Source: Candidatus Latescibacter sp. (GTDB taxonomy: Bacteria; Latescibacterota; Latescibacteria; Latescibacterales; Latescibacteraceae). From it: a DNA stretch of 45,312 nt. The DNA is taken from the NCBI GenBank assembly GCA_030692375.1, contig JAUYCD010000265.1, positions 1-45,312 on the forward strand, read 5' to 3'. Shown piece by piece: positions 8,679-16,305 of the stretch; position 1 is the first letter of the stretch; every line of letters starts with the position of its first letter. Below the pieces are notes generated by a model that had not been told where the DNA came from, did no database searches, and worked only from the letters and a program-made list of their open reading frames with translations. The translations under genes were made by a program, and so were the position numbers.

Positions 8679-8738
8679 AGATCCTGAAACAAGTTCAGGA
8701 TGACACGTGTCATGCCGAACTTGTTTCGGCATCTATTC
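8679..8738. repeat. Dispersed double-hairpin repeat, family 1, core copy B
   Basis: The core of the family-1 element: TCCTGAAAC/GTTCAGGA hairpin, the TGACACGTGTCA palindrome, then a GCCGAAC/GTTTCGGC hairpin. It is in opposite orientation to copy A. It lacks the terminal CATGACGACA arms seen in the full-length copies at 26821 and 37234. It ends 10 bp from the stop codon of the amidohydrolase gene. Confidence 0.85.
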
Positions 8739-8747
8739 TCTCCCAGA

Positions 8748-10331
8748 TTACCGTGAACGGATGGTTTTCCCCGGCGCAGCTCCGGTGTGTTTACCTCCTT
8801 CGACCACTACCTCGCCATTCACTATCACCCATGAAATTCCAACCGGAAACTGGCGGGGATTATCATAGTCAGCGGTGTCAATGATCGTGTCCGGGTTAAA
8901 AATGACCAGATCGGCGTCATATCCCTCAGCGATGACACCCTTGGATTTCAACCGCAGCTTCTCGGCAGGGAGAGAGGTCATTTTACGGATCGCATCTTCC
9001 AGACTCAGCAGCCGTTTTTCCCGTACATACCTTCCAAGAATGCGCGGGAAACTGCCATATACCCGGGGATGCGGCTGGGAGCCGCCGAGAATGCCGTCGG
9101 AGATAAAATTCACTGCCGGATGACTCATGATGGTCATGACATCCCGCTCATCCATGCAGAACATGACCATGAGAGCTGCTCCCTGCTCTTCTACAATGAT
9201 GTCCAAAACCGCATCGGCAGGATCATCAAGGCCGCGCATACGGCTGATTACCGTAATGCTTTTTCCGACAAACCGCTGGTTCGCTTCGCTTTCTACCGAA
9301 GAAACATAAAGGCTGTCCCATCCGGTGGTGAGCGCCCAGTTTTCCCAGTCGGTTCGCGTGTACATATCCTTTTTTACTATCTCCCGGTTCTCCCGCAGGA
9401 CACGGATAAGAGCATCCGGACCATCGGCGTGGTACCAGGGCGGAACAATGGCGGAAAGAACCGTACTGGCGGCAGTGTAGGGATACTGTTCAAGGCTCAC
9501 CTCGATTCCCTGACTGCGGGCTTCATCCACTTTCTCAAGCGCCTTTTCCACACCTCCCCAGTTCTTTTTCCCCTGTATTTTGAAATGGGTGATGATAACC
9601 GGGATGCCCGACCTTCTGCCGATTTCCAGGGCTTCATCCATCGCCGGAAAGAGTCCGTCTCCTTCACTCCGAAGGTGAATATTATATACTCCGCCGTATC
9701 GATTCACCGCCTGGGCGATGCATGAAATTTCATCGGTGGTCTGGTACTGGTTGGGCGGATAGATTAGCCCGGAAGAGATTCCGCGCGCCCCTTCATCCAT
9801 GGCCTGGAGGGCAATTTCGCGCATCTTGTTAATTTCGGAAGATGTCGCTTTCCGATCGGTCATTCCCATGACCTGGAAGCGTATGGCCCCAAGTCCAACA
9901 TAAGAGGATATATTCAGTGATGGTTTCACTGCATCTACCGCATCGAGGTGGTCGGCAAAGCTACGCCATTTCCATTCCACATCCGGATTGCCGTTTACGC
10001 CTGCAAGATACTTCCTCCAGACGTAAATGTCTTTTTCAGCGATGGGCGCCAATGAAAAACCATCCAAACCGATATTTTCAGTGGTTACTCCCTGCATCAC
10101 CTTTGCTTCCGCGCGGGGATGAACAAAAATAGAAAGATCTGAATGGCTGTGGCCGTCGATGAAACCGGGCGACACCACCTCCTGCTTCGCGTCTATTATT
10201 TTCCGGGCCTTGGCGTTGTTGAGCCTGCCTAGCGCGGAAATCTTTCCGCCTGAAATCGCCAGGTCGCTGTGAAACCAGGGATTACCCCTGCCGCTGATAA
10301 TTCTCCCGTTTACGATCAGAATATCGTACAT
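8748..10331 (-). CDS. N-acyl-D-amino-acid deacylase family amidohydrolase
   Basis: A 527-aa cytoplasmic zinc amidohydrolase of the D-aminoacylase group, which removes acyl groups from N-acyl-D-amino acids or related amides. Motifs (numbered from the ATG at 10331) are the metal-binding PGFIDGHSHSDLS near residue 57, MQGVTTENIGLDG near 80, HLRSEGDGL near 215, ITHFK near 243, and a C-terminal GYDADLVIFNPDTI cap. Characterised D-aminoacylases carry a zinc-ligand Cys in GNCG after QGVTT; here the position reads GLDG, as in many uncharacterised members of the family. The ATG start is chosen over an upstream TTG at 10364 because homology begins at MYDILIVNG. The gene stands alone between a repeat and the tRNA-His island, so its pathway is not indicated by neighbours. 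Confidence 0.8.
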   Translation of the reverse strand: MYDILIVNGRIISGRGNPWFHSDLAISGGKISALGRLNNAKARKIIDAKQEVVSPGFIDGHSHSDLSIFVHPRAEAKVMQGVTTENIGLDGFSLAPIAEKDIYVWRKYLAGVNGNPDVEWKWRSFADHLDAVDAVKPSLNISSYVGLGAIRFQVMGMTDRKATSSEINKMREIALQAMDEGARGISSGLIYPPNQYQTTDEISCIAQAVNRYGGVYNIHLRSEGDGLFPAMDEALEIGRRSGIPVIITHFKIQGKKNWGGVEKALEKVDEARSQGIEVSLEQYPYTAASTVLSAIVPPWYHADGPDALIRVLRENREIVKKDMYTRTDWENWALTTGWDSLYVSSVESEANQRFVGKSITVISRMRGLDDPADAVLDIIVEEQGAALMVMFCMDERDVMTIMSHPAVNFISDGILGGSQPHPRVYGSFPRILGRYVREKRLLSLEDAIRKMTSLPAEKLRLKSKGVIAEGYDADLVIFNPDTIIDTADYDNPRQFPVGISWVIVNGEVVVEGGKHTGAAPGKTIRSR

Positions 10332-10468
10332 TCGAGAAACGCAGCCTTTCTCATTTATTTGCAATACAAAACTTCTTTGATCTTTACTTAGTGAAGTCCC
10401 GCAAAAGGGGACTTTAAAACAAATAAAAATTCAAAGAAATGTATAACATTTATCCTGCGAAATACAGT

Positions 10469-10497
10469 AAAAAAATGCCATATGAAATCATATGGCA
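10469..10497 (-). terminator. Rho-independent terminator, probably the original tRNA-His terminator
   Basis: A 10-bp perfect stem (TGCCATATGA facing TCATATGGCA, 10476-10497) followed on the minus strand by seven T residues (10475-10469). It ends transcripts arriving from 10576-10923. It lies 11 bp beyond the displaced tRNA-His 3' end at 10508, so it probably served the tRNA before the island was inserted. Confidence 0.8.
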
Positions 10498-10507
10498 AAC
10501 AATTCCC

Positions 10508-10518
10508 TGGGGTGGATG
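10508..10518 (-). other. Displaced 3' end of tRNA-His (distal attachment site of island)
   Basis: On the minus strand these 11 bases read CATCCACCCCA: seven acceptor-stem bases, a C discriminator and CCA. They pair perfectly with the 5' acceptor strand GTGGATG of the tRNA-His gene 2 kb away, whose present 3' strand CTTCCAC has a T-T mismatch. Nine bases are identical to the tRNA end (12569-12577). This is the pattern left when an element integrates into a tRNA 3' end. A perfect GGCAGG/CCTGCC hairpin at 10524-10541 lies just inside the island. Confidence 0.65.
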
Positions 10519-10575
10519 GCTGAGGCAGGTTAGAACCTGCCGCATAGCAGAACCAGCCCTATTATAGCCTTTTAG

Positions 10576-10923
10576 TTAGGTGATAGAAATCTCTTTTTTA
10601 GCTTTATATGCTTTCCATTCAGTCTTGCCATCACAGTAAGCCCATTGATCCAGCTTCAAATTTCTTAAGAATTTGTCTACCTCATCTAAAAGCCCATGTG
10701 CAGCGGCGTAATTGATATGTTCTGCAAGCCTGACCATTTTTGCTAATGTCGGAGTATCCCACCATGCCGCAAGTATCAAAGGCAACGCAGGTTCCCATCC
10801 ACCGGAGCTCTTCTGTTTACGATCTGGGAGCATTTGCCAAAGCTCATTCCAATAAGTAGGCATCGGGCAAACACGCCCCTCAGATTTGACATATTCGATT
10901 AGTGAATTTAGTTTATCGCTCAT
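10576..10923 (-). CDS. Conserved hypothetical protein in tRNA-His island
   Basis: A 115-aa soluble protein rich in Trp and Leu, with no signal peptide or membrane segment. The stretch GRVCPMPTYWNELWQMLPDR near residues 16-35, followed by GGWEPALPLILAAWWDTP, looks like a conserved family of unknown function found sporadically in diverse bacteria. I recognise the pattern but know of no assigned activity. It is the last gene of the minus-strand island and ends 78 bp before a strong terminator. No clear Shine-Dalgarno precedes its ATG. Sporadic occurrence and location suggest horizontal transfer, perhaps as a defence or regulatory accessory gene, but that is inference only. The 218-bp gap upstream (10924-11141) holds nothing recognisable. 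Confidence 0.65.
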   Translation of the reverse strand: MSDKLNSLIEYVKSEGRVCPMPTYWNELWQMLPDRKQKSSGGWEPALPLILAAWWDTPTLAKMVRLAEHINYAAAHGLLDEVDKFLRNLKLDQWAYCDGKTEWKAYKAKKEISIT

Positions 10924-11141
10924 AAAATAGTATTTTATAATATCCCACTTATCACAATATTCTTCGTATTTGTTTTTCTGGATACTTATTCATAACTTTA
11001 TATAATACAGCTGGTTAACGATTTATAACACCAAGTTTTCTTGCGGGGGTCTCCGCTGCTTCTTACGCATTTGTCTCGAAACTAATTGATACAGCGTTGG
11101 TTATGGACAACTATGGAGACGGGATATATTTGCAATACAAA

Positions 11142-12038
11142 TTATTTTGAACTCATAAAAATTACCATTGCTTTTCCGTTATGGTTCTCAATAATTTTTA
11201 TAGCTTGAGTGGTTGAGAATGTATGCATATAAGCATGATGAACGGTTAACACCAAATCTTGAAGAACACTATCATCCTCTAAGCTCACAACCTTAAGACC
11301 AAATTTTTGGAGATCTGATATCGGAATTTGTCGATTATGGGATAAAGTGCCTTTATGGCTGGATAAAGCAGATACAATTTTGCATGCAATTTCTTCAGGC
11401 TTAGCATTACCATTAAACATGCCCGTTGTTAACCATTTTGTCACGATGCTTTGAGACCACTCAATCGCCTTTTCACAATCACCGATAAAAGTAGGATGAT
11501 ACTTTGATATAATTTCTCGCCATATCGGTATAGTACTTGGATCGCTCTTCACTTCTTTAATTGCTTTTTCAAATTCTTCCCTAACGCCTTCCGCTGAAAT
11601 ACCATTGAACTGCGGATCAATAGGGCCCATAAAAGAATGTTTCCCCATGACAATTTCTTTACATGAGCAAGCCAGCATGGTGCCAGCCGACATTGCCAGT
11701 TGAGGAATAAAAGCCCTGACATCCGTACCAAACATTTTTCTCAAGTAGTCAACAAGTGATTCAACGGAAGCTAAATTACCCCCGGGAGTATGCAAAATTA
11801 AGTCCAAGCCCTTGGTACGATCCAATTGGTGAATAGTTGTCATGAATCCATTCATATCATTATCATCTATCATAGCACTTGCGTGGTTGGGTTTCTGGAG
11901 CCAACCTGAATAATAAACGATAACATTTCTTTTTGTATAATTAGATAAATCGGCAAGAAACCTTCTACGTACTCTATCCTGCGGGCTAAGACCTGCTTCT
12001 TTTTGCAGTTCGATTAGAACTTCATTCCAATTTGGCAA
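11142..12038 (-). CDS. SDH-family Clp-fold serine proteinase
   Basis: A 298-aa protein of the ClpP/crotonase fold in the serine dehydrogenase proteinase (SDH_sah) family. Motifs are LDLILHTPGGNLAS at residues 78-91, the oxyanion-side glycines, and the nucleophile segment LAMSAGTMLA with Ser117. MGPIDPQFNGI near 137 is also typical of the family. No signal peptide is seen, so it acts in the cytoplasm or on the inner face of the membrane. Family members are poorly characterised proteases often found on accessory DNA. The start is a TTG at 12038, supported by AAAGGA six bases upstream and by overlap with the small gene in front: the last 17 bp of that gene cover this start, so translation is probably coupled. 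It lies in the tRNA-His island. Confidence 0.8.
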   Translation of the reverse strand: MPNWNEVLIELQKEAGLSPQDRVRRRFLADLSNYTKRNVIVYYSGWLQKPNHASAMIDDNDMNGFMTTIHQLDRTKGLDLILHTPGGNLASVESLVDYLRKMFGTDVRAFIPQLAMSAGTMLACSCKEIVMGKHSFMGPIDPQFNGISAEGVREEFEKAIKEVKSDPSTIPIWREIISKYHPTFIGDCEKAIEWSQSIVTKWLTTGMFNGNAKPEEIACKIVSALSSHKGTLSHNRQIPISDLQKFGLKVVSLEDDSVLQDLVLTVHHAYMHTFSTTQAIKIIENHNGKAMVIFMSSK

Positions 12039-12210
12039 TATGAATCCTTTCGGGAGGGACAGTGCTATTGGCGTACATTATATGATCCACTTGATACAAG
12101 GAACACTTCTTTATTTGTTTAGTAAAAGTATATGGATCACGATATTCGGGCAAATCGTTTTCTGAAATGCCGAGCTTTTTAAACTCTTCTTGTATCTGAT
12201 TTTGTTCCAT
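12022..12210 (-). CDS. Small protein translationally coupled to the SDH proteinase
   Basis: A 62-aa acidic/charged small protein with no recognised domain. It has one of the best ribosome binding sites in the window, AAAGGAGG seven bases before the ATG, and overlaps the downstream serine proteinase gene by 17 bp. It contains a single Cys and a predicted helical N-terminus (QIQEEFKKLGISENDL). Because of the overlap it may be an adaptor, inhibitor or partner for the Clp-fold proteinase. That role is inference from arrangement only. Confidence 0.65.
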   Translation of the reverse strand: MEQNQIQEEFKKLGISENDLPEYRDPYTFTKQIKKCSLYQVDHIMYANSTVPPERIHIAKLE

Positions 12211-12278
12211 CGGATTGCCTCCTTTATAAGAAATTATACAATATTCTATTAAAAAAATCCAGCTTTATCATTTGCAAG

Positions 12279-12568
12279 TTACGAGGCTACTTTCTCATAC
12301 AGATACTTCTGAAAATCAATAAAGGTAGCGCGAATATTATCAACCCCGCCAAGTATTTCTTCTGCATCGCGGATCGCCTGATATTTCAACGTCAAAAGGT
12401 CGGGTAGTTTTTCCTGATCAAGCTCTTCCACTCCGGATTCGATGTATTTAGAGAGCACGAACTCCAGAAACTTCTTTTGCTTATTGTCCAGCCCTCGAAA
12501 AATCTTCGCCTGTGCTTGCGCAACCCGCATTTCCCGCGTTATTGGCTTTATATGCTCAAAACAAAAAA
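12279..12568 (-). pseudogene. hsdR: Type I restriction subunit HsdR, C-terminal remnant
   Basis: About 95 codons matching the extreme C-terminus of type I restriction-modification R subunits (EcoEI_R_C region): PITREMRVAQAQAKIF, GLDNKQKKFLEFVLSKYI, LPDLLTLKYQAIRDAEEILGG, then IRATFIDFQKYLYEK before the stop. Full HsdR proteins are roughly 800-1100 aa, with helicase and nuclease parts that are absent here. Homology stops within about 15 bp of the 3' end of tRNA-His, so the gene was cut at the integration boundary. The longer open frame that runs upstream through the tRNA (to 12653) is an artefact. No hsdM or hsdS is present. The remnant shows that the island once carried a restriction system. 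Confidence 0.8.
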
Positions 12569-12647
12569 TGGGGTGGAAGACCGGGTTTGAACCGGCGGCC
12601 TCCAGGGCCACAACCTGGCGCTCTAACCAAACTGAGCTACATCCACC
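12569..12647 (-). tRNA. tRNA-His (GTG anticodon)
   Basis: A full cloverleaf on the minus strand: acceptor GTGGATG, D-arm GCTC/GAGC, anticodon stem CCAGG/CCTGG with loop TTGTGGC (anticodon GTG), five-base variable loop, T-arm GCCGG-TTCAAAC-CCGGT, acceptor CTTCCAC, discriminator C, encoded CCA. A G lies at the -1 position (12647) and C at position 73, as histidyl-tRNA synthetase requires. Position 6:67 is a T-T mismatch, which is explained if an integrated element replaced the 3' end (see 10508-10518). Confidence 0.93.
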
Positions 12648-12699
12648 ACACATAATTTATAATATAGATTACGGCCTTCTTAAAGTCAAGCCCGGACAG

Positions 12700-13458
12700 C
12701 TATACATGATATACAATGGTCTGTCCAACGCTCTGAGGTACAAAAATATTGTTCAACTGCTGGATGGCCAGATCCACTATTGCCTGCCCGTTTTTGATGC
12801 ACATGATCCCGTGGCCGGGGAACAATCCCTCGACCGCCAGATTTTTTAATTTCGGGAGTCCGGCCTGATACCATTCCATGCTGGACATGGGATAGTTCAA
12901 AAGCCCTATTACCCCGCCATAATAAAATGTATCTCCGTTGAACAGGCACCGCCGACCGTCCAAATCCATGAGATAGCACATCGAATCATGTGAATGCCCG
13001 ATGACATTGATAGCTTTGATGTGAATGCCGCCGATGGAAAACTCTTCGTTGTCTTCGATTCCGCGATCCACCGGGCAATGGATATAGACATAGTCCTTGG
13101 CATACATGCCATGAGCTTTGGCATATATCACCCCCAATTCTTCATCGGTTCCCTTTTCAAGCAGGTGCCTCCCGGTGTTATCGCTGATCCAAACCTTGCA
13201 GCCGAGAAGGTCTTTCAATGCTTTAGCCCCCCGGGCATGATCGGTGTGATGGTGCGTGATCAGAATGTGGCTGATATTTTTGGCGTCGAAACCTTCTGCG
13301 GATATATTGCGAATAAGACCCCCGGTGTCATATCCGTTCCCGGCGTCGATGAGAAATAATCCTGATGGACCCTTGATAAGAAACACGTGGCAATCGTAGC
13401 CATCGGTCAGCCCCTCGGGGGTGCCGCCTACGAGATACAGTGAAGGGGTGATGCGCAT
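12700..13458 (-). CDS. MBL-fold metallo-hydrolase
   Basis: A 252-aa cytoplasmic metallo-beta-lactamase-fold enzyme with the two-metal motif HHHTDH at residues 69-74. Further metal ligands are seen in VIGHSHDSMCY (near 150), FNGDTFYYGG (near 170) and LFPGHG (near 210). Substrate class is not readable; glyoxalase II-like, lactonase or other hydrolase roles are possible. Two ATG codons six bases apart are available. AGGAG lies six bases before the second (13458) but touches the first (13464), so the second is preferred. It follows tRNA-His with 50 bp between them. The gene appears monocistronic, bounded upstream by a family-1 repeat. Confidence 0.8.
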   Translation of the reverse strand: MRITPSLYLVGGTPEGLTDGYDCHVFLIKGPSGLFLIDAGNGYDTGGLIRNISAEGFDAKNISHILITHHHTDHARGAKALKDLLGCKVWISDNTGRHLLEKGTDEELGVIYAKAHGMYAKDYVYIHCPVDRGIEDNEEFSIGGIHIKAINVIGHSHDSMCYLMDLDGRRCLFNGDTFYYGGVIGLLNYPMSSMEWYQAGLPKLKNLAVEGLFPGHGIMCIKNGQAIVDLAIQQLNNIFVPQSVGQTIVYHV

Positions 13459-13500
13459 GCTCATCTCCTGTTTACGGGTGATTCATGAAATGAAGGAAAT

Positions 13501-13654
13501 ATATATGACGACATAAATAATTGCTCATGTTTTGAGTGTTTAGATCCTGAAACGAGTTCAGGATGACACATGTCATGCCGAACTTGTTGCCGCTTCGCGG
13601 GAACGATGAAACCGTTGCCGTTTCTCGGGAACGATGAAACCGTTTCGGCATCTA
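13501..13654. repeat. Dispersed repeat family 1, copy C (long form with 28-bp tandem duplication)
   Basis: It begins with the family terminal arm (ATATATGACGACATAAATAA), runs through the GTTTAGATCCTGAAACGAG hairpin and TGACACATGTCA palindrome, then the second hairpin, whose loop is expanded by two near-identical 28-bp units starting TTGCCG and ending GAAACCG. It is almost identical to copy F at 37234. The right-hand terminal arm is missing: the repeat ends inside the stop codon of the 75-aa gene next to it. Confidence 0.85.
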
Positions 13655-13879
13655 TTCTGCGCTGTCCGTTTTCTCCCAGAAATCAAGCTGCAGGTATTGT
13701 TCGAAAGAAAGTTTCAGTTCCTCTCCCAGAAGGCTGATATTCATGGTAGCAGCTAAAAGCTCGATAGTATTGCCGGGTTTGATACCCTTCCTGAGATTTT
13801 CTATGCTGTTTTGGATTTCCGCCTTGAATTCTTTGACAGTAATATCCTCAATTTCCGCGATTCTGTCTCTCTGGCTCAT
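13652..13879 (-). CDS. Small hypothetical protein
   Basis: A 75-aa acidic, mostly helical protein with no recognised domain (MSQRDRIAEIEDITVKEF at the start, a leucine-rich middle, then FEQYLQLDFWEKTD). AAGGA lies seven bases before the ATG. The TAG stop at 13652-13654 is supplied by the end of the adjacent family-1 repeat, so the original C-terminus may have been longer and been cut when the repeat arrived. It shares no operon with obvious partners. Confidence 0.5.
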   Translation of the reverse strand: MSQRDRIAEIEDITVKEFKAEIQNSIENLRKGIKPGNTIELLAATMNISLLGEELKLSFEQYLQLDFWEKTDSAE

Positions 13880-13990
13880 CTGGCGATCCTTCCGTGATCA
13901 GGTATGTAGGCACCTATTAATTTATATCGTTGAACATAAATGAGCAAACAGATTTTACAGAACTTTGTAGAAGCTTAATGTAATGCTTGA

Positions 13991-14021
13991 AGATAGTGCC
14001 GAACTTGGTTCGGCATCTGTC
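13991..14021. repeat. Half copy of repeat family 1
   Basis: A single hairpin, TGCCGAACTTGGTTCGGCA (13997-14015), with flanking AGATAG and ATCTGTCA. It corresponds to one arm of the family-1 core. It lies in the 299-bp gap (13880-14178) before the nucleotidyltransferase gene, which otherwise holds only A+T-rich sequence of promoter-like composition. Confidence 0.65.
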
Positions 14022-14178
14022 AGTTAAAAGGTTTTATAGCTCGTGAAAAAATATTTGAATTACTTTTCCTGTATTTTTGGTCCTCCGACGATATTATTTT
14101 TGCTTTTACCTCTTTTAAACTGTATTTTTTATATATACTTTGAAAATCCGGGCAAGAGTATCTTTACAAGGAGGTTGG

Positions 14179-14895
14179 ATGAAAGCAGTTATTCTGGCGG
14201 CCGGCAAAGGCACGCGGATGAAAGAGATCACGAAAGAAATACCGAAACCCATGGTGCTGATACATGGCAAGCCCATGCTTGAACATATCATCGATTTCAT
14301 TATGAGTGCGGGAATAACTGATTTCGGCATTGTTGTCGGGTACAAACAATCGGTAGTACAGGATTATTTCGGGGATGGCTCTTCGCGGGGCATTTCCATC
14401 ACTTATATAGAACAGGACGTACAGAACGGAACCGGGGCGGCTCTTCATCTTGCCAGGAATTATGCCGGGGCAGAACCGTTTTTCTTTACTTTCGGCGATG
14501 TCATCACACCACGGGAAAACTATATTGGCATGATTGAATATTTTTACCGTTTCTCATGCTATTGTCTTCTCGGTTTGAACAAGGTTGATGACCCTTACCG
14601 TGGAGCAGCGGTCTATATCGATGAAAACTGTACCATTAACCGCATGGTGGAAAAACCTCCCCTGGGAACATCTACTACCGATCTTACCAACGCAGGCATC
14701 ATGATTCTGGGAAAAGATATTTTTAAATATACTTCCCGTCTGTGCCTTTCGCCCCGCAGGGAATATGAGCTTACAGACATTTTCGGGATGATTACTGCCG
14801 ATGGAAATATATTGAAGGGATATATTCTTTCGGGATACTGGAAAGATGTGGGGACAGCGATGGATTTGGAAGCGGCGAATACTCTCCTTTCGTGA
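14179..14895 (+). CDS. Sugar-1-phosphate nucleotidyltransferase
   Basis: A 238-aa NTP-transferase with the signature MKAVILAAGKGTRMKEITKEIPKPM at residues 1-25 (glycine-rich NTP loop and KPM). It has QNGTGAALHLA near residue 90, FGDVITP near 112 and VEKPP near 165, with YWKDVGTAMDLEAAN at the end. Such enzymes join a sugar 1-phosphate to an NTP to give an NDP-sugar plus pyrophosphate, in the cytoplasm. The start at 14179 is preferred because AAGGAGG lies four bases before it and homology starts there. The galactokinase gene begins 18 bp after the stop, so the pair could phosphorylate a hexose at C1 and then activate it. Sugar and nucleotide specificity are not readable. Confidence 0.85.
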   Translation: MKAVILAAGKGTRMKEITKEIPKPMVLIHGKPMLEHIIDFIMSAGITDFGIVVGYKQSVVQDYFGDGSSRGISITYIEQDVQNGTGAALHLARNYAGAEPFFFTFGDVITPRENYIGMIEYFYRFSCYCLLGLNKVDDPYRGAAVYIDENCTINRMVEKPPLGTSTTDLTNAGIMILGKDIFKYTSRLCLSPRREYELTDIFGMITADGNILKGYILSGYWKDVGTAMDLEAANTLLS

Positions 14896-14913
14896 TCCCT
14901 CATTGCTTTACCG

Positions 14914-16287
14914 ATGAATATGGTGTATGTAATGCGGCGACATCAGATTGCAGATGAATTCAGCAGCCGATTTGGGCATGCTCCGGAGTATTACGTCCAG
15001 GCGCCGGGGAGAGTTAATCTCATCGGGGAGCATACCGATTACAACGGTTTCCCGGTCATACCCATTTCTATCCCTTTTACCATTAATGCCGCGGTTTCTG
15101 CACGGCGTGACAACAGAATATCCATCGCCAACCTGGAGAGCAGCTATGCTCCTTCCGCGTTTGACATAGAAAAAGAAATTCCGCCTTCACCTTCCGGACA
15201 CTGGGCAAACTATGTCAAAGCCGCCGTTTCCCAACTGGCAACTGAAGTACGCTCTAATCTTCACGGTATGGACGCTCTTTTTGAAGGCAACATCCCGGCA
15301 TCAGCGGGGCTTTCATCCTCTTCGGCGCTGGTTATCGCTTCCGCGCTCTCCCTGCTTGCGGCAAATTCTCTAAAACTGCCTGCCATTGAACTGGCTGAAA
15401 TGATGGCTGAAGGTGAAAGGTATGTGGGTACCCAGGGGGGAGGAATGGATCAGGCTATCTGCCTTCTGGGCCAGGAGGGAAAGTCGGTAAAAATTGATTT
15501 TTTTCCCCTGCGCTGTTCCTATTTCCCTTTCCCCGGCGATTATTCTATAATCGTGGCCCACTCGCTTATTCGAGCGGCAAAAACTGAAAATGCCCTGGTA
15601 AAATACAATCGCCGCCCGGCGGAATGCCGACTGGCTGCTGCCATGATTAACAGCCTGTATCCGGTAAATCCTCTCATGAAGAGACTGGGAGACCTTCCCC
15701 GTCAGGAATTTTATACCGGATTTAAAAACATCGAGGATTTTATTGAAGCGACCTTCCCCTGCCAGTCATATTCTCTAAAAACTATCGCACATGTGACCGG
15801 CGACACAACGGAATTCCTTACCATGAAATATCTTCTTACCAGAAACGGTATCCCTATGCCGGAGCCGGAAGATGGTTTTCACATCCGGCAGCGAGTGCTC
15901 CATATTCTGACTGAAGCCGACCGTGTGGAAATGAGCTGCGAAGCCCTCCGGAACCGCAACACCGATTTATTCGGGCGTCTTATGAATGAATCGCACGTAA
16001 GCTGCGATGTACATTACGGCATATCCACTCCGGAACTCAACGCCCTTGTTTCCATCATGCGCGATGCAGGGGCTTTAGGCGCCCGTCTGACCGGAGCAGG
16101 TTTTGGAGGATGCGCCATTGCTCTGGCCGATGACAGCGATATCTTAAAAATCATGGAAGCGGTGCAGGAATTATACTACGGAAAGTACCTTACGGATACC
16201 CGCCCCGAACTCGCAAAGGGAAAAAGCGGAGAAGATATAGTATTTTCTGCCAAACCGTCCCGGGGCGCGTCAGTACAACCTCTCTGA
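14914..16287 (+). CDS. galK: Galactokinase-family GHMP kinase
   Basis: A 457-aa GHMP kinase. The N-terminal galactokinase signature PGRVNLIGEHTDYNG is at residues 31-45, the ATP-binding PASAGLSSSSALV at 128-140, the catalytic-Asp segment GTQGGGMDQ ends at 180, and the C-terminal GARLTGAGFGGC stands near 393. It would phosphorylate galactose or a related hexose (possibly N-acetylgalactosamine) at C1. It is about 75 residues longer than E. coli GalK, mostly through inserts in the middle (around 230-300). No good Shine-Dalgarno precedes the cluster of ATG codons at 14914-14934, and translation is probably coupled to the nucleotidyltransferase gene. Downstream lies a small HTH protein. Confidence 0.85.
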   Translation: MNMVYVMRRHQIADEFSSRFGHAPEYYVQAPGRVNLIGEHTDYNGFPVIPISIPFTINAAVSARRDNRISIANLESSYAPSAFDIEKEIPPSPSGHWANYVKAAVSQLATEVRSNLHGMDALFEGNIPASAGLSSSSALVIASALSLLAANSLKLPAIELAEMMAEGERYVGTQGGGMDQAICLLGQEGKSVKIDFFPLRCSYFPFPGDYSIIVAHSLIRAAKTENALVKYNRRPAECRLAAAMINSLYPVNPLMKRLGDLPRQEFYTGFKNIEDFIEATFPCQSYSLKTIAHVTGDTTEFLTMKYLLTRNGIPMPEPEDGFHIRQRVLHILTEADRVEMSCEALRNRNTDLFGRLMNESHVSCDVHYGISTPELNALVSIMRDAGALGARLTGAGFGGCAIALADDSDILKIMEAVQELYYGKYLTDTRPELAKGKSGEDIVFSAKPSRGASVQPL

Positions 16288-16305
16288 AAAGATCGGTAAA
16301 AACGC

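Noticed and set aside
10508-10560. Possible second tRNA gene (T-arm-like GGCAGG/CCTGCC hairpin plus CCA end)
   Set aside because: No D-arm or anticodon arm can be formed, and the spacing from the hairpin to the acceptor strand is wrong. Only the last 11 bases are tRNA-derived.
12569-12653. Open frame continuing the HsdR remnant upstream (MCGGCSSVWLERQVVALEAAG...)
   Set aside because: These codons are the tRNA-His gene read as protein; the coding similarity to HsdR begins only downstream of the tRNA 3' end.
13541-13654. Possible CRISPR array (two 28-bp units)
   Set aside because: The units are adjacent with no spacers and lie in a hairpin loop of a dispersed repeat. No array or cas gene is present in the window.
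14043-14282. Hydrophobic open frame overlapping the nucleotidyltransferase start
   Set aside because: It overlaps the real gene for over 100 bp in another frame, with no family resemblance after the A+T-rich leader.
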